A stretch of 64,000 nt of DNA from Erodium maritimum (GCA_963921825.1 OY997596.1:32727932-32791931), one strand, 5' to 3'. Numbered from the stretch's first letter, positions 44,144 through 56,836 are shown. A program made the numbers and translations. Notes: generated by a model not told the origin, from the sequence alone.

Positions 44144-44940
44144 GGGTGTCTTCTTTCTGGATTGGGTTTGGGTGGGTCTGGTGGGTGGTTTTGGGAGTGA
44201 TGTGAGACATTAGTGATGAGGTAGGAACTTTTGGGGGGCTACTTCTTCATCTTCTAAGTGGGGGTTATTTGTGCTGGTACTCTACTTGTGTGTGGGTAGA
44301 TAAATGTTTAGGTTGAGAGTTCGGTTTCATTGGTACTGGTTTGGAGTCTTTGTTTGCTTAGTACTGGTGTGGGTTATTTGAGTTTTGGTCATTGTGCTGT
44401 ATTTGGGACAATTGAGTTTTGGTCAGTTTGCAGTGTTTTTTCAGGAGCTGAAGACTACTCAATTGCTAGGACCTTTGGGAATTACTGTCAACTACTACTT
44501 TTGAAGGGTTTGTGAAAAACTACAGAACACTGGACCTGTTTCTGTGTTTCTTACAATTGTATCCCTTTACAAAAGCCTACAACACAAGTCTTTGCAGTCT
44601 TGGGCTCCTGACAGTGGTAATTTGGGTTGATTGAAGCTGTTTTTTGGGAAAGATTGCTCGTTTTCCCCCTTCTTATTCTATTACTTCCTTAAAAATCATC
44701 TGTGAGAAGTTTGGACTTGTAGTTCAGGGTTTTGTGGGTAGTTAGTGTAGACTTTTGTGGTGTTGAAGGTTACACTAGTCCGTTAGGTTTGGGTAGTTTC
44801 TTGCCTTGCAAGGCAAGTCTTGTTCAAGTACTTATGTAATTGGGTTTGTAACATGTGGAGGGCTTGCCCTTGATCGTTTTCTTCTTTTTTCGAAGAATCG
44901 ATTTATAATACTAAAAAAACTTGTTGATCAAAAAAAAAAA
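44144..44940 (+). other. LINE 3' untranslated region and poly(A)
   Basis: Noncoding, T/G-rich, ending TTGTTGATC plus a run of about 11 As directly before the target-site duplication at 44941-44953. Confidence 0.88.
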
Positions 44941-44953
44941 CTCACACCCCAGT

Positions 44954-45060
44954 CCACACACAACGACCTATTGACTACATGAGAAAACCCTTACTATTCA
45001 GTCTAATATTTTCCTTTTAATTCAATAATATAACCAAGGAGTTTGTGACCAAAATTTAAT
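44954..45060. other. Short spacer, nothing recognised
   Basis: Pre-insertion flank of the LINE. It leads into the decayed minus-strand LINE, whose exact 3' end I cannot place. Confidence 0.4.
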
Positions 45061-48000
45061 AGAATAAAGGCTTGAATTTCTTAAACAAAACTCATTCCTC
45101 ATTAAAAGAAGCACTTTGAATCTTTGGCACAGTAGAATCAGGGGCTTGTAACTCATTGTTGAAGTCCATTGCATTTAGTGATAACCAGATAAACTACAGA
45201 GAGAGAGAGTCGTGACAGAAAACCATTGCTTTTCCTTCCTCTTAGAATTAAAACTGCCCTAAGAAATACCATATAAGGAATTGAGTCTGGAAAGGCCCCA
45301 ACCACATTCCATCATTGTATAATTAGTGACCAAGCTTGGCAGGACCTCTAACAAATGAGAATGACATATGTAGCATCCTCAAGATATGGAGCACAAAAAG
45401 AATACATGATTTGATATAGGGAGAAGCCAATCCCTTGGGATTCCAAAAAGCACTTGAAAGGTAAGGCAAGTAAACATGCCAACCATAAGAAAGCATATAT
45501 TTTTGGAGGGATATTTGGAGGCTATAGAAATTTTTTCATACTTGATTATCTCTTTCTTGAGGCTCAAGAAATTGTTAAGCTTTTCTAATAGCGAAGCCAA
45601 ATTTATCATGCTTCCACAACAATTTATCCTTCACACCTTCCACTACAAAAATTTAAGATAGGCAACCTTGAAACTCCTTAGCCTAGCCTTTTTCCAATCC
45701 TCTTGGTCTTCTTAATTCCACATACCAACCATTGTCTCCCAAAAACTCATTCGCTCTCTCCCTTTTACAAATAGAAAGATGGTAAATTCTACCAAATACA
45801 ACCTTGAGAGAATAATCCCTAACCCAATGATCATCCCATAAGTTGATTCTATTACCAACCACAAGCTTCAAAGTGAGGCTCCTAGCTCCAAACAAGTTGC
45901 ATAATTCATCTTTTGCCATGAGTGATATAATGTGATGAATCAAAGACTATTGTGTAGAGAACCAGTAATTTGATAAGTCCCAATATTTGATATCCCATCC
46001 AAATTTGTGATAGAAAACTTATTTCCAAAGAGATTTCTCCTATAATGCAAATCTCGACCACCACTTGGATAAAAGAGCTTTGTTCATACTCCACAAGCTT
46101 AAGCCATAATACAAATCCCCACAACCACTTACATAAAAGAACTTTGTTTATACTCCACAAGCTTCTTATACCAAGCCCTGTTAGAACACGAACGTGTACA
46201 TAGTTGCAGTAAGGTGTTGCTATTGACTTTCCGTAAGGAATTTATGCCCCCACTATATTGGGCTATACTATATACCTTTTTTTCTATGTACAAAGATGAG
46301 ATGAGATTGTTCTAAACAAAAACGATTGATATATATATATAGCAGATGAAATGGCTGTTCACGAGAGTCACAATTCTTCATTTTGTAGCAGTTAAATAAC
46401 TGTTTAATGGATAATAAAATATGAATCCAAAAATGAATAATCAGACACACACACCCATGTGCCCCAAGTGACCAAGTGCCATAGTATTGTTAATATAATT
46501 TAACAAGACCAATGACAAATGTACCAATATGTTGATCACTTGGTACATACTCCATTTAATTAAAGTAATGACACATTTCTATACAAACACATTATTTTGT
46601 TCTATATTTTATCTGGTACCAACCACATTTACACAAACTAAATGTTCCAACAAGCCCCCCATATTAAACATGTCTATAGACCTTGTTCCAAGCTACATTT
46701 GACAATACCTTCCCTCCAAGGAACCTTTCCACAAGAATTTCCTCTGTCACATCTCTAACATCATGATAACTCCTATAAAAGCCTTGAATAAAGACATGTA
46801 GAAGAGAGGTAAGGATGAGAGCAAGGACTTGATCAAAGTGATTCTCCCTCCCAAAGAATGGAATCTGGCTTACCACAAACTTATACTCTTCCTGTAATTA
46901 TTAATAATAAACTCCCAAGCATTAACCCTCTTAGGAATATCACCTAGATGGAAACCCAAAAAGGTTTGGGCAAAGAGGTTGAACTACAACCCAAAATCTT
47001 CACCATTTCTTCCACTTTCAACATACAAGGAATCGGAAAATCACTTTTGACTTATTAAAATTAATTTTCAGTCCAGGAGCAATTTGAAAAGCTTTCAAAA
47101 TAGCCTTAAGACACCTATCTTGTTGCAAGTATACTTTGAGGAAATTTACGGTGTCATCAGCAAAATGAAGGCGTGAAATATTTGGCCTAGAATCCCCCAA
47201 CTTGATACCTTGAATGATATTTCCCCCATACCAGCCTCAAGAAACTAGTGCAAACCTTCATCCATTAAACCAAAAATCATAAAGGATAGGAAACATCCTT
47301 GTCTAAGACCTCTCAACATTTGAAAGACAGAGGGAGGAGAGTCATTAATAAGAACAAAAAACCAAGCTATAAAGCAAGTTAGCATCCAAGTGATCCAGTT
47401 TGAGCCAAACCGAAATTTACAGTAATTTTTCAACAAAGCTCCAACTAACATGGTCATAAGGATTCTCAAAATATACCATGAATAAGATAGCTTCTTGAAC
47501 CCGTGACTTTAATGTGTTGCACCACCTCAAAAGCAATTAACACTCCATCCTATTTGTCTTCTTCCAATAAAACCTGATTGGACAGAATGTACCAATCCTC
47601 CTAGCACCAACCTCAGCCTAACAGCAAGCACCTTAGTTAAAATCTTATGAGGCCCTCCCATCAAACTTGTAGGCCTAAAATCATCAAAGTCTTGAGAAAA
47701 GACACTTTAGGGATCAAGTAATGAAGGAAGAATTAAGTCATTTCCCCAACTCAACATAGGAGAAGAAATGATTAAGAAAATTCTTGATATAAAGGTTTCT
47801 GATCTTGCAACAGACTTACAAGAATTTCATTGTGTATCCATCTGGTCCAAGAGATTTCTCTTTATTGCACCCTCTTAATATTTTGACGACTTCCTCTTCA
47901 AAGAATGGACTTTCTAGAGAATTAGTTTGAGATCGAGACAACTGTTTGAAAGACAGATCAAACAAATTTATATGTCCATAAACACCTTCTTGGAATCTCC

Positions 48001-49020
48001 CTGCAAATTGATTACCAGCTAAATATCTAATTATAGAAGGATCCATAATCCACTACCCATCAACAGAATCTGAAAATTTTTATTTGTAGGGCGTTTGTAG
48101 CCGGCCATAATATGATAAAATTTTGAGCATCTATCCCCATCTGTATCCTAAGCTTCCTTTTCCATTTTCATCCATACCTTATCCAATCTCTTGTATTTCT
48201 GTATTAATTTAGCTAGAACAAATAAACTTGTAGGAGATCTTAGGAGGCAAAAGAGGCCTACACTCCACAGTAGCATCAAAGGTTACAATCTCCAACTTGA
48301 GAGCCACAATTTCCTTTTCTAGAATACAAAAAAGATTTATGTTCCACCCCTTAATATCTTGCTTTTTCAACAATTTCAATTCAGACTAAAGAACGAAGGT
48401 TGGGAGTCCAAAGAACTGATAAGAATCTCATAAAGCCTTTACACAAACAAGAAACTAAGGGTGCTTAGTTAAAGCATTTATGAAGTTGAAGGGCTTAGAG
48501 CCCCAATCCATAGATTTTGTAGCTAATAAAATAGGTTTACGTTCTGACAAACACCTCTTCAAGCAAAATTTGGTCAGATAACCTAGGACATCAACTACAT
48601 CAGGAGAAACCAGGAATCTATCCAACCTTGATCCTCGTGACTAAGGTAGAAACCAAGTAAATTTCCCTCCGGAAAAAGGAAAATATAGAGAACCAATGTT
48701 GTAAATAAGGTCATTAAAATTATTAGAGGACCATACACCCAACCTTTCTCCATCCTCAAAAACAACATTGAAATTTCCAGCTACCAAAATGAATTATTCT
48801 GGTCTTAATTCTTCCTGAATTTCCCTCTGAAAAATAAGCTTCTCCCTCCTTTGAGCATGGGTATGCACATTAATAATACAACAGTCTAGGTTAAAGTCAT
48901 GTGGAATCCTCTCCAAACCAAAGCAGGAGACAATTTCTTAAAAGTTATCATGAGGCAAGTATCTGGGTCACTGCCAAGGCCAAAAGAGCGTTCCCCTCGC
49001 CCTTTGACTGTCATTAACAC
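45060..49020 (-). pseudogene. Old decayed LINE ORF2, minus strand, interrupted by a solo LTR
   Basis: Read on the minus strand from about 48900: VAGNFNVVFEDGERLG (endonuclease, GDFN changed to GNFN), LDRF and PFNFINA (about 48640-48500). Then SPFFEEEVVKIL, LGPDGYTMKFL (47816-48046), LINDSPPSVFQMLRGLRQGC (47245-47469) and LHFADDTVNF (47018-47200). RVWDDHW-type text gives way to LWDDHWVRDY (45683-45943), and zf-RVT traces (DATYVIL.CQRSCQAW) lie near 45340-45270. Domain order is correct but nearly every segment is in a different frame. It is much older than the LINE at 38185, has no visible poly(A) or duplication, and carries a 64-bp tandem duplication at about 46056-46170. Confidence 0.85.
46179..46652. 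mobile_element. Small solo LTR (474 bp)
   Basis: Ends TGTTAGAACACG...GTTCCAACA and the exact duplication AGCCC (46174-46178 and 46653-46657), inside the old LINE ORF2. A (TA)n stretch near 46328-46341 may be its TATA box. It is probably copia, by size and ends. Orientation is uncertain because both ends begin TGTT(A/G)GAAC when read inward. Confidence 0.85.
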
Positions 49021-49023
49021 TAA

Positions 49024-49287
49024 TCATAGCTCTCGACGAGGCAGCTTAGTAGACCTCACTGATGAACATGACGACGGAGTATGTTGGCCATTCTTCGTGT
49101 CCTGGTTGGCATCCATAAGTTTGTAAACCATATTCTTCATCCGATCCTTCAATGCATGGGCCCTCTTTCCCTTCTCCCTCGTCAGGTCCTTGAATTTTTT
49201 TAACATGCGTGGCCCGAGAGGAAATGATTGAAATGATACTACCTCTCTTTGATGCTGAGGCACGGGGCTCCCAAAAAACCTCCTCAT
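49024..49287 (-). pseudogene. Basic ORF next to the old LINE, possible ORF1 end
   Basis: An 87-codon minus-strand reading rich in Lys and Arg (LKKFKDLTREKGKRAHALKD). It lies just upstream of the decayed endonuclease, so it may be the tail of that LINE's ORF1. No domain is recognised. Confidence 0.35.
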
Positions 49288-49289
49288 TG

Positions 49290-49695
49290 ATGTAAATTTG
49301 TCATTATCTACTCATACGACGAGGATCTTTTAGTAAACATAATCATTTGTCGTTTTAACTTATATACATCATATGTATATTAGATATTCATTTATATAAT
49401 CATCTTCATTTATCGTTTTTATTTCTATACGTCATTTGTATATTAGACATTCATTTACATAATCATTTGTAGTATATTCTTCAAGAAAAATGTAGAAACC
49501 TATCATTTTGTTTTGGTCACACATAGTAAACTAACCATTGTTTAAAATGTTAAATACGATACATAAAGTATTAGTCATAGACTTCTGTTAGTAAAAATGG
49601 ACGAAATATTTCATTATATTAGTCATCTAACACTTTGTGCTAGTTAGTAGAGGATAAAATAATGTTTTTCCCTTCTTAGGTGAACCTTACGAATA
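49290..49695. other. AT-rich spacer with a degenerate ~60-bp duplication
   Basis: Blocks like AATCATTTGTCGTTTT ... ATATGTATATTAGA repeat imperfectly between 49330 and 49470. No gene is seen. Confidence 0.45.
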
Positions 49696-51384
49696 TTAAA
49701 TGTAATAACCACTCCCGGTCAAAGCCAGTCAAACCTGCGAAAAACAGGAAAATTTAAAAATTTTAAGACTAACACTTAATTGAACCTAAAATGACCCCGA
49801 GGGTCATACCGGACTTGAGTTGACCCCGTTATCGACCAAAGTGAGTTCCGGGGGACTTAGGGCAACTTTCTGATCAATTTGGGAAATGTTGACTTTTCGC
49901 TGGAAAAGTCAACCGAGTGACGTTTTGGTCCATACGAGGACCTTTTTGGATCCAAAAAGCTTAGCCATCGTCGCAGCGGTCTTAGTTGAGCCGTTTCCTT
50001 GTAGCCCGCGAAGTTTCGTAATTTCTTGGAAAAAGTGCCCGTTCGGGACCCGAAACGTCTGATTGGAAAATATCTAGTGAATATTTTCCCAAAAAGGTGT
50101 GGGACCCACCTTGCCACTTGTCAAACAAGTGGTGGTGTTAGTTTTGGGGGGAAAATAAAGAAGACACCCTTAAGGGGTGTTCGGCCAACACTTAAACCAA
50201 AGAAAAAAAGAGAGAAAAAGAATAGAAAAGAAGAGAGAGGTTTAGAGAGAGAAGGAGAAGGAGAAGAAGAGAGGAGCTAGGGTTTGGGCCACTATTCATG
50301 TCATCTCCACCCTTGGATCGTCTCAAAGTTAAGTGATTCAAGCTCACCTCGTCTTCCTCTACGGTAATCACCAAACCGATTATTGTTTTGCTTAATTTCA
50401 AAAGCTAGGGTTTGGTTAAAATGAGTGGTTTAGGTTTGTATTGAGGATTGGGGATTGTTAGAGACGTTTTGGAGACGTTTGGAGGTGAAGGGGGACGTTT
50501 TCTGGCGACCGGGAGCTCGGGAGGAGCTCCGGCCACCGTAGGGGGTGGCCAGCCACCATGTGGGGTGGCTGGCCGGAGCTAGGGCCGGCCACCACCATGG
50601 TGGGCCGGGCCCCAAATTGCCCTAGCCATCCACGGCCAATCTTGGCCGGGTGGGGCCCACGTGCTCGGGTGAACGGGTTTTGTGTTTGGGTGGTTTAAAA
50701 CGTTCCCCGGACCACTTATCCTTAACCGAATCGAAATTTGGAATTAAAGTGCGAAAGTTGTGATTATCGGGTTTTGAGACTTTAAATGTTAAATAATTGA
50801 CTCGGAAGTCGAAATTGAATTCCGTCAAGTGCTTAGGAACTCTTGGATTATTCTAAGACCGTAGAAACAAAAACGGGAACTTTTGGAGCCCCGGAAGGGC
50901 GTTTTCAAAACCCGGGCAGATTCGCCATGTCGGGCGAATCAGGCCTTTCCGGGTCCAATATCGACAATGTCAAGTAATTGGGGAGTTTGGGAGTGATCGA
51001 CATTGTCGGGGTTACTTTTGGGCGTCAGGTTTATTAAAATTCAGCATTATGCCTGCAAGCTTAAAAGCGTTTAAAATTGTGTTCTTTTAGATCGTGATGC
51101 GGACCGAGGCAAAGGAAAGTTGGGCGAGTGACTGAGATCACGCCGGAGCTTGTTGGTTGGCTTTTGGAGAACACGCACGAGGTAGGGAAAAGTAGCCGGA
51201 TCTCGGCCCTGACTAGGGAAAGTTAACAGTAGAATTGCATGTGACACTTGGGTGTCGTGGGTTAAGTAGGTTATCGAATATGAGCAATGCATGTGAGACT
51301 TGGGGTGTCGTGGGTTAAGTAGGCTATCGAAGATTGGAAATGCATGTGACACTTAGTAGTGTCGTAGGAGCAGAGAACTTATCG

Positions 51385-51540
51385 ATGTTAGAAGTACTGG
51401 AGGCATATGACCATGCCCGGAGGTTGATTGCGAACTTATCGAGATTAGTAGTACTGGAGGCATATGACCATGCCCGGAGGTTGATTGTGAAACTGTTGAT
51501 ATTAGGACTGTTGGAGGCATTGGTTATGCCGGAGGTTGAT
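51385..51540. repeat. About 64-bp repeat, 2-3 copies
   Basis: Contains GTACTGGAGGCATATGACCA then TGCCCGGAGGTTGATTG. The reverse form is at 35400-35560. Confidence 0.75.
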
Positions 51541-51555
51541 TGTGTAGTTGTGTCT

Positions 51556-51775
51556 TGGGTGGCCATGAGAGCCCGTATTACTGTTGTGTCTTGGGTGGCC
51601 ATGAGAGTCCGTATTACTGTTGTGTCGTGGGTGGCCATGAGAGCCCGTGTTACTGTTGTGTCTTCGGTGGCCATGAGAGCCCGTGTTAATGTTGTGTCTT
51701 GAGTGGCCATGAGAGCCCGTGTTACTGTTGTGTCTTGGGTGGCCATGAGAGCCTGTATTACTGTTGGTGTCTTGG
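51556..51775. repeat. 36-bp minisatellite, 6 copies
   Basis: The unit TTGTGTCTTGGGTGGCCATG then AGAGCCCGTGTTACTG is a shortened form of the 59-bp unit. It yields a false 12-residue repeat ORF on the minus strand. Confidence 0.9.
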
Positions 51776-52250
51776 GTGGCCATGAGTACCCGTGGGGTTG
51801 TTGAACCCGTGTCTTTACTGTTGGTGTGTCTTGGGAGGCCGTGAGTTCCTGTGGGGTTGTTGAGCCCGTGAGTTACTGTTGGTGGTTTTGAGTGCCCGTG
51901 GGGTTGTTGAATCCGTGTCTTTACTGTTGGTGTGTCTTGGGAGGCTGTGAGTGCCTGTGGGGTTGTTGAGCCCGTGAGTTACTATTGGTGGTTTTGAGTG
52001 GCCGTGAGTGCCCGTGGGTTTGTTGAGCCCGTGAGTTACTGTTGGTGGTTTTGAGAGGTCGTGAGTGCCCGTGTGGTTGTTGAGCCCGTGAGATACTGTT
52101 GGTGGTTTTGAGTGGTCGTGAGTGCCCGTGGGGTTGTTGAGCCCGTGAGTTACTGTTGGTGTATCTTGGGAGGGCGTGAGTGCCTGTGGGGTTGTTGAGT
52201 CCGTGTTTTATGGTTAGTGTCTTGGGTGGCCATGAGTGCATGTGGAGTGC
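51776..52250. repeat. 59-60-bp minisatellite, diverged, about 8 copies
   Basis: The same family as 24259-24700, with variants GGTGGTTTTGAGTGG and GGGAGGCCGTGAG. Confidence 0.85.
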
Positions 52251-53134
52251 TGAACTCGTGTTGTTGCTGTTTGTTGAACTTTGTTTGTGATTGTGATTGT
52301 GGTTACCTGAGGTTGTGGGCCCGCTTCATGAAACGAGGGTCCTCGATCACACGCGTCTGCATGTTCAGACGGGGTAGGGGGCTCGCCCGTCAGTAAAGGG
52401 GTCCTGGCCGCGCGTGTGTGGTTCGGGGTTGTGAGTGTGACAGGTCGACTGCCTGGCCCGACTTTGTGTCGGGGAAGCGTGTGAGAGAGAGAGGTTACTG
52501 AGTCAGGTCGACCGCCTGGCCTGAGTGGTTCGTCAAAGCGCGTGTTTGAGGGAGGTTACTGAGCAGCTGGTATGCGATCCTTTGTGATCTTGTTTGGTGT
52601 GCAATCCTTTGTGATCTTGGGTGTTGCGTGGTGGTCTTTTGAGTCCTTGGAAGAGGTCGTGATCGTTGTGTCGGGTCTACTTTACGTGTCAGAGTGTTGA
52701 GTTGGTCAAGGAAGGTAACAGTGGGTGTGTGTCAGTCGAAGTACTTGGGTTGGGGACAGTGTTCCCCGGTGTTGAGTTTGTTGTTGGTGTTACCGGCATT
52801 GTCTGCTAATTATGCCGTAGTCAGTCTGTTATCCGTGGTGGTGAGCGAACGCTCACCCCTAGCTGCTTTTCCTACAGGTACCGGTCGCAGGTTGGACTAG
52901 GTGATCTTCTGAAGCTTGAAGAGCTAGGAGCGAGATTCTGGGTTTTACTTTTGAGTCTAGTGACGGATACCTTGTTTTGTCCACTTGTTGGGACTTATTT
53001 TGAGTTGTAAATATTATTTTGATGAACAAATGGTGATTTTAAAGTGCTTTATGGAAAAGGTTTTCAAATGGTTTATTGTTTCAAAACGTTCGCGTCCCGA
53101 GTTTGGTTTACTGAAATTGGGGCGTGACATTAAA

Positions 53135-53263
53135 TGAGAAAATACCATATTAACATGCTTGAATAATATATCTATTTAAATAATAATTAAAATATATTCA
53201 GAAAATTCAATGAGATGATCTCTCTAAATGCTATCTTCTACAACCTGTACTACATGAACAATA
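53135..53263. other. AT-rich spacer
   Basis: Flank of the solo LTR. No gene is seen. Confidence 0.4.
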
Positions 53264-53889
53264 GTGGTCTGTTGTCGGAAGGGACAGTTCATGAACTATA
53301 TGATGGTTGGGAGAAACCTATTTTGGAGGGAGGAACATCTCACGCTAACTCAAGGGGAAGGAGGCAGATGGAGGGCATCTGATTCTCTCCATCAGTGTTG
53401 CGTCCTCTTATGGAAAGCATGCTTTCATCATCTGATTATTGTGTGGTGAATGCGATCAGGAAGGTAAAGCATGTAACAGAGAGTCTACATTATCGAAACC
53501 AAATCATAAAAAGTTTGAATCTCTCCAAGACTATCAGGAAAATGATTAGATATAGTGGTAAAGATCATGAGATGAAGGGAGGTTCGTTGTCTCAGAGAAA
53601 GCAGACTTAGTCCCAGGGGAAGGTGCATGACATTAAAGTTCCTCTGCCAAAGCAAAACAAGATCTTGCCAACCGGTACTGGCTTTCCGGGAAGCACTAGC
53701 TCAGAGATTTTTGTTTACAATTTTCCATTTGAGAGCTTAGAGGAATGGGTACGAAATATTTTTTGGTCGTATGATGATATTTCGTCGTGCTCTGTTCTTC
53801 GTCGTCCTAATAGGAGAGGAAGGTATTTTAGATGCGTCACCTACTCGTCGGAGCTCGTAGTGCTTTGGGCAATAGACTCCTCCAACGGG
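53264..53889 (+). pseudogene. RRM protein remnant, first part
   Basis: In the frame 53623-53892 it reads SSEIFVYNFPFESLEEWVRN then FWSYDDISSC...RRGRYFRCVTY...LWAIDSSNG. This is a degraded RRM (RNP2 IFVYNF, RNP1 RYFRCVTY) of the sort found in plant LINE ORF1. Upstream text is broken over several frames. The RRM continues at 56340 (YTVNGFDLFVF) after an inserted LTR. It is not functional. Confidence 0.65.
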
Positions 53890-56334
53890 TGATGAGCGTG
53901 TAAATGTGTCCTAGTTAATTTGACTATTTTCTCCATATTTTTACTTTGTTTATGCCTCATTTTTATATTTTTAGCGTTTACTAATGATTCCGCAAAACCT
54001 TGTTCAACATCGATATTTTTCAAATGTTCTAAATATATTCATGATTGGTCTTCTTTTGTAGGCCATGAAAAAAATAAAAATATGGGCCCAAGAAGAAGGT
54101 CAATCCGAGCACTAGTATAGCGGGAAGGAGCAATTGAAGCGTCAAATTAAAAAGTAGGAAAAATGTTAGCTGAGCAGCTCTAGTGTGTCGCAACATAGTT
54201 GTTACCATGCACGCATGCTCTATCGTCCACTAGATCGACTTACTCGTGTGAAGACTGATGTCAACCGTCTATCTCACTGACGTTGACTTCCAGCTTCGTT
54301 TGTCAGATCCTTTGAGCACGAGATCCATGGCTAATAGAACCGATTGGAGCATTCCGCCAATGGTCGCACCTGGACCAGATTTTTTCTGCCTGCTTAGCCT
54401 TTGTAGAACATAGAATTTGCGGATTAGATTTTTTATCTATCACAATTTAATTTCAGCCATATATTTTTATTTTATTTTCTTGTTCTTTCTCTCTAGCTTT
54501 TCTTTGCTTGTTCTTTGATTTTGGGACAAGTTCTACCACTTGAGGCCACAGTTTTGAAGATCCATGGAGCTTTCAAGCATCCAAGAGCCTCCCACCATTT
54601 CCAACTTATCTATTTTCATGTCTTGAACCTTTGGAGAGTTGGAAATGGTGGGTTTGCAAGCTAGATGAGTTTTTGATTGAGTTTCTCACCCCAATCTTGG
54701 TTATAATCTCTATCCTTCTCTAATTTTATTGTAAAATTAGGTTTTTTTGGTATGTTTTGGTAGGATTTGGACTCCATGACCTTGGATTTGAATCCTTGGT
54801 CATGGGTATTGTGTAAATGATGATTTTCTTTAAGTTGATGCATCGGCTCATGGTTAATTTGATGTTGGTGATATTAATTGCATGATTTGAGGTTTTTGAG
54901 TTTATTTAGCATCCATTTGCTTTTATGGGTATGTATCTATCTTTAACCTAATCGATGTTGAAGCATGATTATCTTACTTTGTGTTCGAACTTTCATGATT
55001 TTAATCCCGAGTTCATGTGCTAGCTATTTCATCTCTTTGGTGTATATCACGTTCTAGGTTAAAGTTGGTAAAAATACAATTTTTAGACATTAAGTGAACT
55101 TATCTAGGATTTACCACATTCACATGGCTTGATTTGCTATTAAAGAGATAGAAATATGTTAGGATGTGAAATCTGGATTCTCTTGTATGTTTCAAGTCGA
55201 CCGAACGATTTAGAAATTTTCCATAATTATTGTGTGTGCTATTTAGATTGATGTTTAGAGCGATCCATGATTCGATTTAGTGTGAGATGAGATTTCACTT
55301 TTACATAATTTACTTACGCATGCGTATTACCAGAGTCTCAGGATTCGTTATTGTATGTAGTTCTACTTGATTACCGAAATCATCGTATCGGTTGTGTTGG
55401 ATTTTAAAGAAGTGAACTAAGCATAGCTAAGTAAATTCCTCTATTATTTAGAGGCTTACTTATGCTTGTGTAATACCAGAGCTTTGTGATTCGATGCTCT
55501 ATTTAGTTCTCCTTGATAATCGATGCATTTCGACCGTTAGGTTGATTGAACTAGGCATAACTAAGTAGATTCGACAATTTATTGACGGTCCACTCATGCT
55601 TATATGTCACCAGAGTATCGTGATTTGATACTCTATGTAGTTCTACTTAATTTTCGGTGCTCATCTTTATTGATGACGTTCAAGTATTAGGAAGTGAACT
55701 AGGCGTAGTTGAGTAGATTTGCCGAATGGTGTAGCTATCTTTACTTGTGGTAATTGGTAGCGAGAGTGACATGAATTTTCTGTTATTATTTCTCGTTCGA
55801 GGATTTATCGAGTTTTGCTCAAGATCATAGCACTATACCCTATATCATTGCTTTTCCGATGATTAGTGGTTCACATATCGGTCTAGAAAAAGATCTTGTG
55901 GCCTCTCCCCCGGACTAGTATGTGGTTGGTTTCATGATACCACATGCATAGGAACTTAAGCGTTCTAATGCCATAGGGAAAGCACTATTTATTTTTATCA
56001 TCGTTAACCGTACTATGTGTTAATTGGAAATTCGTGTTTACTTATACTCGTGATCGACTCTTTGCGTGAATCAGTAGTTGTGTGTCTTAGGTGGTAGTGT
56101 TTACATAATTTCCTATTTTTCTAGACTTAAAAACAACCTTGTACCTTTTCCCTTTATTTTCCCTTTCGGGGATGTGGAAGTGACAGCCCACGTCTTTAGG
56201 TTTTTGTAAAGTACTGATGATAGCTCTACTCCCTATGGGTTCGACCGGTACTTAACCGTTTATATATTGCTTTATAACTGTGTCCTGATTCACGTTAAAA
56301 AAGGGTTGAAACTCATAGTCATCACCACACATCA
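53890..56334 (+). mobile_element. Solo LTR of a 2.4-kb family, inside the RRM ORF
   Basis: It starts TGATGAGCGTGTAA and ends ...CATAGTCATCACCACACATCA. The flanks ACGGG (53885-53889) and ATGGG (56335-56339) form a duplication with one change, and joining them restores the RRM text (SSNG then YTVNG). Near the end are a TTTCGGGGATGTGG block and ACTCCCTATGGGTTCGACC, a phrase common near the 3' ends of long plant gypsy LTRs. There is no primer site after it. The superfamily is not proven. ORFs within are short. Confidence 0.8.
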
Positions 56335-56339
56335 ATGGG

Positions 56340-56836
56340 TATACAGTGAATGGTTTTGATCTTTTCGTGTTCTTGGCCAGGCCAGGATCTCTCCATTTAA
56401 GTAGAGACGATGTGAGGAGAAAAAACAAAGTCTCATGGAGAGGAGGAATGGGTCACATGTGAAGGCTAGAAATGAGCCTAGTATTGATTAGAGTCCGCTT
56501 GATTAGTTCCACCAATTTCTGAGCAATGATCGAGCTTGTGTAGTGAGGAATGGTAATCGGATCGTGATGAAGATTTCTCTATTTTACTGGGTTCACGAGA
56601 CTTTATTTTTTAAAATCATGAGTCCTCATATCCCTACGTATATTGGCTCGCCCCAACCACCTAGGAGATTCCTCCTCCGTGTGAATCCGGTCCTGGTCCG
56701 ACATCACCTAGAACAGACCTAGCAATCATGGAAGAGCTGGTCCGAGGTCTGGACTCACGGGCGTTGGTAGAGACAATTGACTTCATTGATGGGGCTCGCG
56801 AGGTGATTGTTTCTGACGATCTTAGTGCATCACCTT
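56340..56836 (+). pseudogene. RRM protein remnant, second part
   Basis: YTVNGFDLFVFLARPGSLHL completes the RRM. A stop follows at about 56460. A later frame (about 56695-56836) reads MEELVRGLDSRALVETIDF then DGAREVIVSDDLSASPL. It is cut at 56837 by a second LTR of the same family. Confidence 0.6.

Larger units (their letters stand above)
38185..44940 (+). mobile_element. Full-length L1-type LINE with RRM-bearing ORF1
   Basis: 6756 bp bounded by a perfect 13-bp duplication and ending in a run of about 11 As (44930-44940). It has a 247-bp 5' untranslated region, ORF1 with an RRM (38432-40474), ORF2 with endonuclease, RT and zf-RVT (40471-44143), and a 0.8-kb 3' region. RRM-type ORF1 in plant L1s is known from the BNR LINEs of beet and relatives. 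Four small lesions separate it from an open element: two frameshifts and a stop in ORF1 and one frameshift in ORF2. It appears full length, unlike most LINE copies. Confidence 0.93.
49701..53129 (+). mobile_element. Solo gypsy LTR, plus strand (3429 bp)
   Basis: TGTAATAACCACTCCCGG...GGGGCGTGACA with duplication TTAAA (49696-49700 and 53130-53134). It carries a donor-like CTCTACG|GTAATC at 50364, an acceptor-like CCTACAG ending at 52877, the palindrome at 52840-52857 and two minisatellites. Both ends are family-typical, but there is no primer site or interior, so it is a recombinant solo LTR. It differs from G2 by a GCCGGCCACC-rich patch at 50500-50640, shared with the LTR at 57163-60327. Confidence 0.92.

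Noticed and set aside
51324..51783. Repeat-protein-like ORFs (12-residue MATQDT repeats)
   Set aside because: Direct translation of a 36-bp noncoding minisatellite. The same holds for ORFs at 24368-24957, 31199-31735, 34882-35187, 51921-52241 and 57736-57984.
53890..56836. 53890-56334 and 56837 onward as the two LTRs of one small element
   Set aside because: The intervening 0.5 kb continues the interrupted RRM text, there is no primer site after 56334, and ACGGG/ATGGG fits a solo LTR.
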